Shown here in pieces: positions 31,517 to 39,692 of a DNA stretch of 64,000 bases (positions within the stretch are counted from its first letter, which is position 1; each line of letters opens with the position of its first letter). The DNA is from Candidatus Leptovillus gracilis (lineage in GTDB: Bacteria > Chloroflexota > Anaerolineae > Promineifilales > Promineifilaceae). The stretch is taken from the NCBI GenBank assembly GCA_016716065.1, contig JADJXA010000017.1, forward strand, positions 1-64,000. Direction: 5' to 3'. A model generated the notes under the pieces. That model ran no database searches and was not told where the DNA came from. It saw only the letters and a program-made list of their open reading frames with translations. The position numbers were made by a program, and so were the translations under genes.

Positions 31517-31765
31517 ATGTCCTACATGGCACATGAAACAAATATTCAGGAATTGGAAACGCAAACTGCCGAGCAAGTTTATTCTGTTAAACAACTCGCT
31601 CAGCGCTATAAAGTGGGAACAAGAACTATAAATAGGTGGATTGGGGCGGGACTATTCCCTGGAGCTAGTAAGAAAAATCCGACAACTAATAACAGTCCCT
31701 ACGAAATTACCCAATCCGGAGTTGATTATTACGAAAACCTGCGCAAAGCGGCCGCCAAAACCTGA
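31517..31765 (+). CDS. Helix-turn-helix protein (excisionase/MerR-like)
   Basis: 82 residues on the plus strand, the only clear rightward gene of the phage part. Residues ~18-45 (VYSVKQLAQRYKVGTRTINRWI) form a winged helix-turn-helix of the excisionase/MerR type. The wing follows, and a final part (YEITQSGVDYYENLRKAA) packs as a helix. It could be an excisionase or a small regulator at the phage edge. No ribosome site is obvious, so the exact start is open. Its codon use is more AT-rich than the host genes to the right. Confidence 0.65.
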   Translation: MSYMAHETNIQELETQTAEQVYSVKQLAQRYKVGTRTINRWIGAGLFPGASKKNPTTNNSPYEITQSGVDYYENLRKAAAKT

Positions 31766-31825
31766 AAACAGGCCGATTGCCATTTGGCGTTACCTAAGAC
31801 TTACGTAACGCTTTTATTATTTACC

Positions 31826-31872
31826 AAAAAACGAAACGACCGCATACCGGCCAAGGTGTCTACGGTCGTTTC
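31826..31872 (-). terminator. Rho-independent terminator downstream of tRNA-Glu
   Basis: GAAACGACCG/CGGTCGTTTC hairpin; on the minus strand it is followed by CGTTTTTTGG. It ends the tRNA-Glu transcript and lies between that gene and the HTH gene. Confidence 0.75.
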
Positions 31873-31917
31873 TCAATCGCACCTTACTAATTGAATCTTA
31901 GCAAGGCTTATGATCAT

Positions 31918-31989
31918 GCCCTCACGGAGATTCGAACTCCGGTTTTAAGCTTGAAAGGCTTACGTCCTGGTCCCCTAGACGATGAGGGC
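31918..31989 (-). tRNA. tRNA-Glu (UUC anticodon)
   Basis: On the minus strand, acceptor GCCCTCA pairs with TGAGGGC. The anticodon arm is TAAGC-CTTTCAA-GCTTA with anticodon TTC, and the T-arm has GGTTCGAAT-type sequence (AGTTCGAATCT). 72 bases without encoded CCA. Its 3' end faces the phage region, a typical orientation for a phage attachment gene. Confidence 0.95.
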
Positions 31990-32047
31990 AAGCGGAGGGA
32001 ATTCTATCATTCCCAACCGGTACGGTCAAGCCCATTTTGCAGCCGGC

Positions 32048-32174
32048 AGCAGTTCTCAATTTGCCTGGGTGTTGCTAGTAGGGGCGGGACGGCGCGGACA
32101 GGTAACAGCCGCAGCGAACGGCATTTTCCCGCGCCGTCTCGCCCCTGTGGCTGGATTTCAAATTGAGAATTGCT
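32048..32174. repeat. Large two-step inverted repeat between tRNA-Glu and ftsZ
   Basis: Outer arms AGCAGTTCTCAATTTG and CAAATTGAGAATTGCT match at 15 of 16 pairs. Inner arms at 32081-32097 and 32129-32145 (GGGGCGGGACGGCGCGG type) match at 16 of 17. The centre is unpaired. Could be a MITE-like element or a folded RNA. Confidence 0.75.
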
Positions 32175-32265
32175 GTGCAACCGGCGTGGGGGCAGATTCA
32201 TAACGGCCGTTGCTCATTCTCATGTCATGGGTCCAACGTTGTCGGCGACCTTTGGTCCATGACGC

Positions 32266-32303
32266 AAAAAAATACGCCCCCCGTTCAATTGAACAGGGGG
32301 GCG
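32266..32303 (-). terminator. Rho-independent terminator of ftsZ
   Basis: CGCCCCCC...GGGGGGCG encloses the palindrome GTTCAATTGAAC; seven T follow on the minus strand. 71 bases after the ftsZ stop. Confidence 0.9.
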
Positions 32304-32373
32304 CACGCAGAGGGGATGTGTTTCGCAAGCGATTCACAAATCGCTTCAACGAAAGCAAAGGTGTTGGCGGCCT

Positions 32374-33501
32374 CTATCGCCTGCGCAAAAACGCAGGGAT
32401 ATCCAAATTGTTAGGCGTGAATTTAGGCTGCACCGGTTCAGGTTCACGCTCACGAACCGGGATGGGCGGCGGCGCTTGCCGCTGCGGCGGGGTAACAACC
32501 GGCGTCGCCGGGCGGCTGTACTGCTGCTGCACCAATTGACGGCGGGACAAAGAATGATCAAATCCGGTGGCAATCACCGTGATGCGCATTTCGTCGCCCA
32601 TGTTTTCGTCAATCACTGCGCCAAAAATCATGTTGGCGTCCGGGTGGGCGGTCTCGCGGATAATGGCGGCAGCCTGGTTCACTTCGTACAGGCTCATGTC
32701 TGGTCCGCCGGTCACGTTAAACAGAATGCCCCGCGCTCCATCAATCGTCACATCCAACAGGCGGGAGCTAATCGCCTGTTCGGCGGCAATGCGCGCCCGG
32801 TCATCGCCTGCGCCATGCCCTACGGCCATTAACGCCGCGCCGCCCTCAGACATGATTGTCTTCACGTCGGCAAAATCCAGATTGATCAGACCGGGGATGG
32901 TGATCAATTCGCTGATGCCCTGGATACCCTGGCGCAGCACGTCGTCGGCCATGCGGAAGGAATCTTTCAAGGAAACACGTTTATCGGTCAGTTCCAGCAG
33001 GCGGTCGTTGGGAATAACGATTAACGTATCCACGTATTCTTTGAGTCGTTCAATACCTTGTTCGGCGGCATTGGTGCGGTGGCTGCCTTCAAACAGGAAG
33101 GGTCGGGTGACGACGCCGATGGTTAACGCGCCCATTTCCCGCGCCGTTTTGGCGATGATGGGCGCGGCGCCTGTGCCTGTGCCGCCGCCCATCCCGGCCG
33201 TTACAAACACCATGTCGGAACCGGTCAGGACTTCGTGCAGTTCTTCGGTAGATTCGGCGGCCGCTTTTTCCCCTTGTTCCGGGTTGCCGCCGGCCCCCAG
33301 GCCACGGGTCAATTTGTCGCCAATGCGCACGCGCACCGAGGCGTTGGAGAGGTGTAGGGCCTGATTATCCGTATTCACGGCGATGAAATCTACGCCGGTG
33401 ACGCCTTCGCTGATCATGCGGTTGATGGCATTGCAGCCACCACCACCCACGCCCACGACGCGGATACAAGCTACATTTTCGATTTCAGGTGCTCTTTGCA
33501 T
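32374..33501 (-). CDS. ftsZ: Cell division GTPase FtsZ
   Basis: 375 residues. It polymerises at mid-cell to form the division ring. Nucleotide-binding GVGGGGCNAINRM near residue 17 and the tubulin signature GMGGGTGTGAAP near residue 104 are intact. DNQALHL and the T7-loop region FADVKTIM (about residue 205) are also present. A Pro/Gln/Arg-rich linker leads to a basic C-terminal tail (LDIPAFLRRR) that docks membrane anchors. It stands alone rather than in a large division cluster; ftsA is not adjacent. A GGGTATCC segment lies before the ATG. Confidence 0.97.
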   Translation of the reverse strand: MQRAPEIENVACIRVVGVGGGGCNAINRMISEGVTGVDFIAVNTDNQALHLSNASVRVRIGDKLTRGLGAGGNPEQGEKAAAESTEELHEVLTGSDMVFVTAGMGGGTGTGAAPIIAKTAREMGALTIGVVTRPFLFEGSHRTNAAEQGIERLKEYVDTLIVIPNDRLLELTDKRVSLKDSFRMADDVLRQGIQGISELITIPGLINLDFADVKTIMSEGGAALMAVGHGAGDDRARIAAEQAISSRLLDVTIDGARGILFNVTGGPDMSLYEVNQAAAIIRETAHPDANMIFGAVIDENMGDEMRITVIATGFDHSLSRRQLVQQQYSRPATPVVTPPQRQAPPPIPVREREPEPVQPKFTPNNLDIPAFLRRR

Positions 33502-33559
33502 ATGGATACCCTTTCCAACGTGTCAGGCGTCAGGTCGGCCTGGATGAACGCCGCCTGAT

Positions 33560-33772
33560 TTACAACAATGTTGCTTTGTTCCCTGGACGTGGGTCGTAAC
33601 GACTGGCGTACTGTTCCAGTGTAGATTTGTCTACCAGCCACTTGTTGCCAAATTTGATGGCCGGCAGTTTGCCCTGGCGAATGAGCCTTCTCACCGATTC
33701 CGGGTGGATATTCAGGCGATCACCAACTTCTTGAACGCCGGCATAATTTTCTAAGAGATCTTCTTTCGCCAT
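33560..33772 (-). CDS. Small HTH regulator (excisionase/BldC-like)
   Basis: 70 residues from the ATG at 33772. The winged HTH is VQEVGDRLNIHPESVRRLI, then GKLPAIKFGNKWLVDKSTL, which is the recognition helix plus wing of excisionase/BldC-type proteins. The polar tail is short. Its own promoter carries three TGTTGTA/TACAACA half-site pairs, implying feedback control. It lies upstream of ftsZ on the same strand with 58 bases between them, so it may also affect division gene expression; that is inference. Confidence 0.8.
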   Translation of the reverse strand: MAKEDLLENYAGVQEVGDRLNIHPESVRRLIRQGKLPAIKFGNKWLVDKSTLEQYASRYDPRPGNKATLL

Positions 33773-33805
33773 ACGACCGCTTACCCGATTATCAATGCGG
33801 GATAA

Positions 33806-33879
33806 TACAACAAATTGACTGTTGTAAAAATACAACAAAATCGGGAATATGTCAAGTATTTTGTTGAGTTTTTACAACA
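33806..33879 (-). promoter_or_regulatory. Promoter with overlapping palindromic operators
   Basis: TACAACA at 33806, TGTTGTA at 33820, TACAACA at 33831, TGTTGA at 33862 and TACAACA at 33873 form spaced inverted pairs. A sigma-70-like promoter overlaps them on the minus strand: TTGACA at 33855-33850 and TATTTT at 33832-33827, 17 bases apart. The middle palindrome covers the -10 box. The nearest gene is the small HTH regulator. Confidence 0.7.
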
Positions 33880-33956
33880 ATTGGGGATCTATCATACGTG
33901 GTAGGTCATTTATGACGCCTGACGCCTGACGCAGCACGGAGCGCACATGACGGCCG

Positions 33957-35201
33957 TTAATCCAACAGCAGGCCGGAGATGGAGACGAGGGAATGGTCCT
34001 GGGGGTCGGCGGGGCAGTGGGCGTAGGTGACGCGACGGCCGTCGCCGGCGGTTGTCGCGTCGCCTGTGCTGCCCAGATAGCGCAGCAGCAGGTAAATGGA
34101 GGAAAAACCACAAATGCGGTTGCGGTCTTGCACGGCCGTTATCTGCCCATAAAAATCGGCCGCATCGCCGCGCAAAATGGCGGTCATCAGGTGGTCATCG
34201 GCCGCTTGCAAGGCGGCGCGGCGCGGCGCGTCCATCACAAAGCTGTCGCCAAAATTGGGACCGACGTGGGCGAAGTCTACCGAGGCGACGGCCAGGACTT
34301 TTTTGCCCTGCGTGGCCCGTTGCAGGGTTTTGATGACGGCCGTTAACCGAGCATCTTCGAACGGGTGAGGGCCGTTCATCACAAAATGGTGAAACGAGCC
34401 GCACAGGATGGGAACCATCAGTTTGGGCGCCAGGCCCAATTTTTGCGTGGTGTAATGCAGCCAGACAGCCGATAGTTCGATGGAATGTTCCTGCCGGTGG
34501 TGGATTTCCTCTGCATAGGCGGCTTCTTCGCCAATGGCTGCCGCCAGTTGGTCTACCAGCGTCAGGTCGGTGGGCAGCACACCATAGGGGGTGGCGTAAG
34601 CCTGCCGCGTCAGCGTTACGGAACCGGCGCTGCCGTTGTGGTCTGTGCCCAAGATAAGAACCAGGTCGGCCTGGGCGACGGCCGTTTCCGCCCGCCGCCA
34701 AACTTTGGCATACACCGGCCCACCCCGCTGATAATCAATGTGCGGCGAAATAATTCCTCGCCCCTGCCAGGGTCGCCAACCATTCAAGTCATCGCCCGCG
34801 CCATACTGCTGCAACAAAGCTGTCAGCGCCTGTGGCTCGTCTGGATAGCTTAATCCGGCCAGGGCCGGCGGGCGATGCGGTTGGGCGCGATACGCCTTGA
34901 GCATCTCGGCCTGAACCTGGCGCGAACGGCCGTTTTCAAGCAAACATGCTTTGTCCAACTGCTCCAGAGCGTCATAGACGATGCCATAGTCCACCATCTG
35001 CCCCATCTGGCGGCAAAACGCGGCGTGGATTTCGGCTGGTGTGCGGGTTCCATCGCAAAAAACAAGCATTTGCGCCAGCGCCGGGGGCATGATGAGCTGG
35101 TAAGGGGTTAGCTGCAACGGGTCACGCAGATACCACATTTGCTGCCCCATATGGTGGACAGACTGAAAATCGAGCGGGCGGAGACGTGGATTTTCGGTCA
35201 A
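33957..35201 (-). CDS. MEMO1-family (AmmeMemoRadiSam B) protein with N-terminal PqqD-like region
   Basis: 414 residues. From about residue 120 on it is a Memo domain: ISPHIDYQRGG, ILGTDHNGS, RQEHSIE and DFAHVG supply the His/Asp residues that line the metal pocket. These proteins usually occur with AMMECR1 and a radical-SAM enzyme, but neither is adjacent here. The first ~100 residues (CDGTRTPAEIHAAF) resemble a PqqD-like peptide-binding domain, an uncommon fusion. The reaction of the family is not settled; oxidative chemistry on a bound substrate is likely. Confidence 0.85.
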   Translation of the reverse strand: MTENPRLRPLDFQSVHHMGQQMWYLRDPLQLTPYQLIMPPALAQMLVFCDGTRTPAEIHAAFCRQMGQMVDYGIVYDALEQLDKACLLENGRSRQVQAEMLKAYRAQPHRPPALAGLSYPDEPQALTALLQQYGAGDDLNGWRPWQGRGIISPHIDYQRGGPVYAKVWRRAETAVAQADLVLILGTDHNGSAGSVTLTRQAYATPYGVLPTDLTLVDQLAAAIGEEAAYAEEIHHRQEHSIELSAVWLHYTTQKLGLAPKLMVPILCGSFHHFVMNGPHPFEDARLTAVIKTLQRATQGKKVLAVASVDFAHVGPNFGDSFVMDAPRRAALQAADDHLMTAILRGDAADFYGQITAVQDRNRICGFSSIYLLLRYLGSTGDATTAGDGRRVTYAHCPADPQDHSLVSISGLLLD

Positions 35202-35237
35202 ACGATGTTCCTTTGTGCATTTCGGCGCACAACGTTA

Positions 35238-35900
35238 TCAGGGACAAATGGGCGCAAAACCAAAGGGGCCGAGGACAAGCTGCCAAAACGGCCGCAATGC
35301 CCCACAATACAACAATCGTCCCTGGTCATAGGCGTCCAGAAAATATACTGTCGCCACACACAGGAAGAGCAAAAAAACCAGCCCACCACAGCCCAACAAC
35401 ACCTGCTGCCCGCAAGACATGGACCTGGCCTCGGCGTCTGGAGCGGCTGCCGGAGCCGCTACCCTGGGGTCGGCCTCATAGACTGGCGGGGGCTGATGCG
35501 GCGGTGGGGTATAGACTGGAGCGGCCAAACCTTCGGGAACCGTGTCTACTTCGGCCAGACTGCCACCGCCCTCCACGAGTGTCGCATCCTCTGGCGCGCC
35601 GACGACGTACAGCAGGCTGATGGCTTCTCCCAGGTCAATCACGTCACCATGGTGCAGCGGCGTCAGGCCGGCTAGGCGACGGCCGTTGACAAAAGAGCCA
35701 TTGGTGCTGCCTAAATCCTCCAGCGCATAACCGCTATCCTGGCGCACAAGCTGGGCATGTTTGCGCGAAATCTCTGGGTCGGTGATGGGAATGCCGTTGG
35801 TTGGCGACCGGCCGATGGTCAGTTTGTCTTCGAGCAAGTCGAACACCTGATTGGGATTGGGGCCGCGCTGCACAATCAATTGGGCAATTGCCTGGCTCAT
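35238..35900 (-). CDS. FHA-domain membrane protein
   Basis: 220 residues from the ATG at 35900 (AGGAG upstream). The FHA domain lies at residues ~5-95, with TIGRSPTNGI, SRKHAQL and STNGSFVNG, the phosphothreonine-binding motifs. A Pro-rich linker follows (APVYTPPPHQPPP), then a transmembrane segment near residue 170 and a short C-terminal part. It probably reads Ser/Thr-kinase signals at the membrane; no kinase is adjacent in this window. Confidence 0.88.
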   Translation of the reverse strand: MSQAIAQLIVQRGPNPNQVFDLLEDKLTIGRSPTNGIPITDPEISRKHAQLVRQDSGYALEDLGSTNGSFVNGRRLAGLTPLHHGDVIDLGEAISLLYVVGAPEDATLVEGGGSLAEVDTVPEGLAAPVYTPPPHQPPPVYEADPRVAAPAAAPDAEARSMSCGQQVLLGCGGLVFLLFLCVATVYFLDAYDQGRLLYCGALRPFWQLVLGPFGFAPICP

Positions 35901-36144
35901 TGGCTGCTCCTGTAAACGTGATAATCTAGGTAGGTGTTCGGTAATCCGTATTCGGTATTCCGTGGGGGCGTGACCCGCCCGCCCTGGCAGGCGAGACGCC
36001 TGCGCTCCTAGAGTTTTCATTCATGGTGATGGATGTGCCCACTCATGAACTCTCTTGTAAAATGATGATGAACCAACCGATTGACTCGGTAACTACGCCA
36101 AGATTATACAACACGCGGTTCGTTTTTGCGTAAGGACGGGCAGT

Positions 36145-37089
36145 ATGGATACTGAACAAGAAGAATCAGCCATTGACGATGGCGAAACCCTGGCGACCGT
36201 CGCCGCAGGAGAAGAGGAGTTGGGTGCTGGCGCGCCGTTGGACGTCGAGGCGCCGTTGGACGAAGATATTGTGGTGGGCACGGCCGTATTCTCCCCCCTG
36301 GATACACCCTCATCAAACCCTGACGACGCGCCCATCCCCGTTAATAAATCTCGGCTAACCATTTTGCCCGCCGTTGAGGAAGCCTCTACTATGACCGAAG
36401 ATGTAAGACCCCCTGTATCCTCTGCCACACCGGCTGCGCCTTCGGCCATTTCACAGCGGCGTGGTTGTGTGTTGTTGCTCCTGGGCGCGATTCTTGGCTC
36501 GCTGCTGGGCATGATGTTTAGCCTGGCGATTTTGCTGGGACTCAATGGAACACTCACCTTCAGCCAGACCGATGCCCAACTGCGCCGCGACATCACCGAG
36601 GCCAATATCCGGCAGGCCGGTTTGCAAGATGCCTTGTCTACGCGGGATGCCCAGGTGGAAGCGTTGGCGACCCGGCTAGAAGGTTTGGATGCCCAGCAGA
36701 CCGACACGGCCGTTCAATTGACCGATGTGAGCGCGGAGATGGCTGCGGTAGAGGGACGGGTGACGGCCGTTTACGACGACATCACCAGCCTGGACAGCCG
36801 CCTGGACCTGACCGAATCGCAAATTGAAACGGCCGCTGCCGCCGCCGAATCGTTCAACAGCTTCTTGGGTGGCTTGCGCGAACTGCTGCTGGAGACGGAC
36901 CCATCCGCTTCCACACTCACCGCAACGCCCACGCCCACTTCAGCGGCCGCAATCACACCGGCGACCAGAGAAGGGACGGGCACGGCCGTTGCCAGCCCAT
37001 CAGCCACCAGCCAGCCCACCCGGACGCCCCAACCCAGCCGCACGCCGCTGCCCGCTTTAGCCACCAACACCCCGGCGCCGCAGCCATAA
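36145..37089 (+). CDS. Coiled-coil membrane protein with Pro/Thr-rich tail
   Basis: 314 residues. An acidic N-terminal region is followed by one transmembrane segment near residues 110-135 (VLLLLGAILGSLLGMMFSLAIL). A long coiled coil follows (about 140-255: repeated Ala/Leu/Gln/Asp heptads), then a Thr/Pro/Ala-rich tail. Topology: the coiled coil is probably outside. It forms a pair with the next gene, which has the same layout. No enzyme motif; a structural or scaffold role in the envelope is possible. Confidence 0.75.
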   Translation: MDTEQEESAIDDGETLATVAAGEEELGAGAPLDVEAPLDEDIVVGTAVFSPLDTPSSNPDDAPIPVNKSRLTILPAVEEASTMTEDVRPPVSSATPAAPSAISQRRGCVLLLLGAILGSLLGMMFSLAILLGLNGTLTFSQTDAQLRRDITEANIRQAGLQDALSTRDAQVEALATRLEGLDAQQTDTAVQLTDVSAEMAAVEGRVTAVYDDITSLDSRLDLTESQIETAAAAAESFNSFLGGLRELLLETDPSASTLTATPTPTSAAAITPATREGTGTAVASPSATSQPTRTPQPSRTPLPALATNTPAPQP

Positions 37090-37114
37090 CGTTTGTATCA
37101 CAAGGGAATTGATT

Positions 37115-38104
37115 ATGATGGACGAAGAACCAGGTATTACCGAGGCACAACCCGGCGTTGGTCGCCGGTTGGGGCGCAGCCTCTATCGCATTTTGCGCGC
37201 TTTTATCATTTCTTTGCTGCTTATCGCCCTGCTGGCCGGCGTGGCCTGGGGTGGTTTGTGGCTCTATCAGACGATTAGCGGCGAAATTGACCGTTCGGCC
37301 GCCAGCGTCGCCACCCGTTTCTCGGCTCAGGAATCGCGTATTGACATTTTGCGCCGCGAGGTAGATACCCTACTCAGCGCCAACCCCGGACAAGAACAGG
37401 ACATTAGCGATTTGCAGCGCCAATCCACGCAGTTGAACGGCCGTCTGGATGCCCTGGCCCGCAGCATAGACCAACAATCGCAGCTGCTGACGACCCTGGA
37501 GGCTTCATTGGCGGTCACGCTGGCGAACGACGCTGCGGCCGTCGAAAATATCACCGGTCTGAACGAGGCGCTGACCATTTTGCAGACGGACTTCAACACC
37601 AGCACCGGCCAGATAGATGCCCTGGGCGGCGAGATAGATGGGCTGGCCGGCGCAGTGAACCGGCTGCAAACAGACCTGGGCGTGGTGGAAGAAACGGCCG
37701 CTGCCGCCGCCGAATTGTCAGATTTATCTAACACGGCCGTCAGCGAAATGGCGCAATCACTCGTCTTGTTCCGCGCCTGGGAACTGGTGGCTCGCGCCCG
37801 GCTGCGCCTGCTGGAGACCAACTTTGGTCTGGCGGCCAACGACGTGGACAATGCGCTGGAAACAGTGACGGCCGTCATTACCCTGCTGCCTGAAGATTCG
37901 GCCGACCGCGCCCCGTTGGAAGTGGTGCAAACGCGCCTCTCGCTGGCCGCCGCCAATCTACCCGCCAACCCGAATCAGGCGGCCGCCGATCTGGAAAGCG
38001 CCTGGGACGAACTGGACCAAATCCTGACGACCCGTCTGCTGCCTCTGCCCGCCGCAGAATCGGCCGCGGCGACAGAAAGCGAAACGGCCGTCACCAATCC
38101 CTGA
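37115..38104 (+). CDS. Coiled-coil membrane protein
   Basis: 329 residues from the ATG at 37115, with AAGGGA upstream. A transmembrane segment lies near residues 30-55 (RAFIISLLLIALLAGVAWGG). It is followed by Gln/Leu/Asp-rich coiled coils to ~residue 210 and a second helical part (about 215-320) with TPR-like Ala/Leu helices. It lies 26 bases after a similar gene on the same strand, probably in one operon. No known domain. Confidence 0.75.
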   Translation: MMDEEPGITEAQPGVGRRLGRSLYRILRAFIISLLLIALLAGVAWGGLWLYQTISGEIDRSAASVATRFSAQESRIDILRREVDTLLSANPGQEQDISDLQRQSTQLNGRLDALARSIDQQSQLLTTLEASLAVTLANDAAAVENITGLNEALTILQTDFNTSTGQIDALGGEIDGLAGAVNRLQTDLGVVEETAAAAAELSDLSNTAVSEMAQSLVLFRAWELVARARLRLLETNFGLAANDVDNALETVTAVITLLPEDSADRAPLEVVQTRLSLAAANLPANPNQAAADLESAWDELDQILTTRLLPLPAAESAAATESETAVTNP

Positions 38105-38130
38105 TGCGTCAACCACTGTAGCCTGGCGCA

Positions 38131-38796
38131 TCAACTGCGCACATCTTTTATTATCGTCTGCCACACGGCTGTTTGCCCGGCCGCATCCGCAAACGAGAAA
38201 TAGATGGTCTCCACGACCGGTTTTACTTCATCCCCCACCCAGGCGGAGACGAAGGTGACGGCCAGGCTGTCTAACGGCCGTACACCAAAGATCAACCACC
38301 CCTTCTGAACCTGCTGCAAGGTACGCGCATCAAAAAACTGATAAAGGTACTTCTGTCGCCGATGTTCCACCATTACAATATGTTGGCCCAGCGGCGCCTG
38401 CCAATACTCGGCCGGCCGCAGCAGCACCGCCTGGCTCAATTCGGTGACATGGTACACACCTGTGGCCTGCAGCGCCGCCCGTTGATAAGGCCGCAGGCTC
38501 GCGCTTGCATCCGGCACGAAACGGCCGTTTGTATCGGGTACAAATCGGCTGTAACCTGCCTTTTGCGCCCGCCAATAGCTAAACCGAACCCAGAGCAAAA
38601 AAACGGCCGTGCCCCCAATCCCCCACACCCCCCAGCGCAGCAGCAAAGAAACCAGCAGCAAAACCAGCGCCGCAAATTGAATCCAGCCGCGAACAGTCGC
38701 CGCCAAAAACGTCTTGTGGCTGGTCCAATGGGTGAAGGCATAGGCCAGCCCCAGGTAACGATAAAACAATTGACGGTCCCATGGCAGGTCGGTCAT
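38131..38796 (-). CDS. Membrane protein of unknown function
   Basis: 221 residues if translation begins at the ATG at 38796. Two adjacent transmembrane segments lie near residues 38-70 (WIQFAALVLLLVSLLLRWGV and the next ~20). The remaining ~150 residues form a soluble part rich in Arg, Gln and aromatics. It shares a start region with the methyltransferase gene (six bases apart) and the same strand, so they may be cotranscribed. No motif recognised. Confidence 0.7.
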   Translation of the reverse strand: MTDLPWDRQLFYRYLGLAYAFTHWTSHKTFLAATVRGWIQFAALVLLLVSLLLRWGVWGIGGTAVFLLWVRFSYWRAQKAGYSRFVPDTNGRFVPDASASLRPYQRAALQATGVYHVTELSQAVLLRPAEYWQAPLGQHIVMVEHRRQKYLYQFFDARTLQQVQKGWLIFGVRPLDSLAVTFVSAWVGDEVKPVVETIYFSFADAAGQTAVWQTIIKDVRS

Positions 38797-38803
38797 CGGC
38801 AAG

Positions 38804-39520
38804 TTACTCCGGGCGGCGCAGGCAGCCCACCAGGTGAAGCTGCCGGTCGGCCGCCAGCCGTTCCTCCAGGCGTACCATCAACCGAAAGAAGGATTGGTTA
38901 AAGGCCAGATAGGTGGGGTCGGGGATGGCGTGCAGGGCGCTGAGTTCCAGACCATGTGCCGCTGCCAACTGGCGCAGCGCGACCGGTGAGTTTGCCCGGT
39001 AAAAGGTGGGAAAGGCGTCGGCTGCGGCACGGCCGTACACCCGCGCCACCAACGTCCTCTGCAAACGGGCAAATCGGCCCAATGTCCGGTTCAACCCCGA
39101 AAGCGGATGCCGCCTGTTGGGCGTGATAAATACAAAGACCCCGCCCGGCCGCAGCACCCGCGCCAATTGGGCAAAGGTGAGCGACGGCCGTTCCAAATGT
39201 TCCAACAGCCAACTGGCAAAGGCCACGTCCACGCAGCCAGCCGCCAGCGGCAGCGCATCGCTGGTGGCGGCCACGCGGGGCAGCGACAGCCGGTGTTCGC
39301 GCAGCGACTGCCAATCCGGGTCCACGCCCACCACCAGGCGCAGCGGATGATTAAGCTGCTCCACCAACCCGCCCCGGCCACAGCCCAGGTCCAACACGCG
39401 GGCAGACGGCCGTAAGCTGTCCCGCACCAACGCCGCATACACTTCAGTCGCCGGCTGCCAGTCGGGGTTCCGCGACCGGTATTGTTCGCGCAGCCTGTTT
39501 TGTTGTTCTAACGACAGCAC
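38804..39520 (-). CDS. Class I SAM-dependent methyltransferase
   Basis: 238 residues. The SAM-binding motif VLDLGCGRGGLVEQL lies near residue 40, the acidic VGVDPDW near residue 63, and a motif-IV-like AFASWLLEHLE near 105. The substrate cannot be told; the C-terminal part (about 150-230) is basic and aromatic. Related to small-molecule or lipid methyltransferases of the UbiE type by pattern only. Confidence 0.85.
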   Translation of the reverse strand: MLSLEQQNRLREQYRSRNPDWQPATEVYAALVRDSLRPSARVLDLGCGRGGLVEQLNHPLRLVVGVDPDWQSLREHRLSLPRVAATSDALPLAAGCVDVAFASWLLEHLERPSLTFAQLARVLRPGGVFVFITPNRRHPLSGLNRTLGRFARLQRTLVARVYGRAAADAFPTFYRANSPVALRQLAAAHGLELSALHAIPDPTYLAFNQSFFRLMVRLEERLAADRQLHLVGCLRRPE

Positions 39521-39692
39521 GCTGATCTGATCCTTTTATGTCTGTAAGCTACAAAGAATCGCCGACATTCTTTATAATCTGGCGATGGGTTTCATTATCG
39601 GTGGGCGCGGCGAAAAATGCAAAGCCGGGTGGACGGGTCGCCGATTCATGCGGCGGCCAACAAACGCGAATTTTTGTGGGAGCAAACCGGGT

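Noticed and set aside
1..31800. Integrase, lysis or repressor genes of the phage
   Set aside because: None found in this window; the only HTH gene (31517) is too small to call a repressor. They may lie left of the window.
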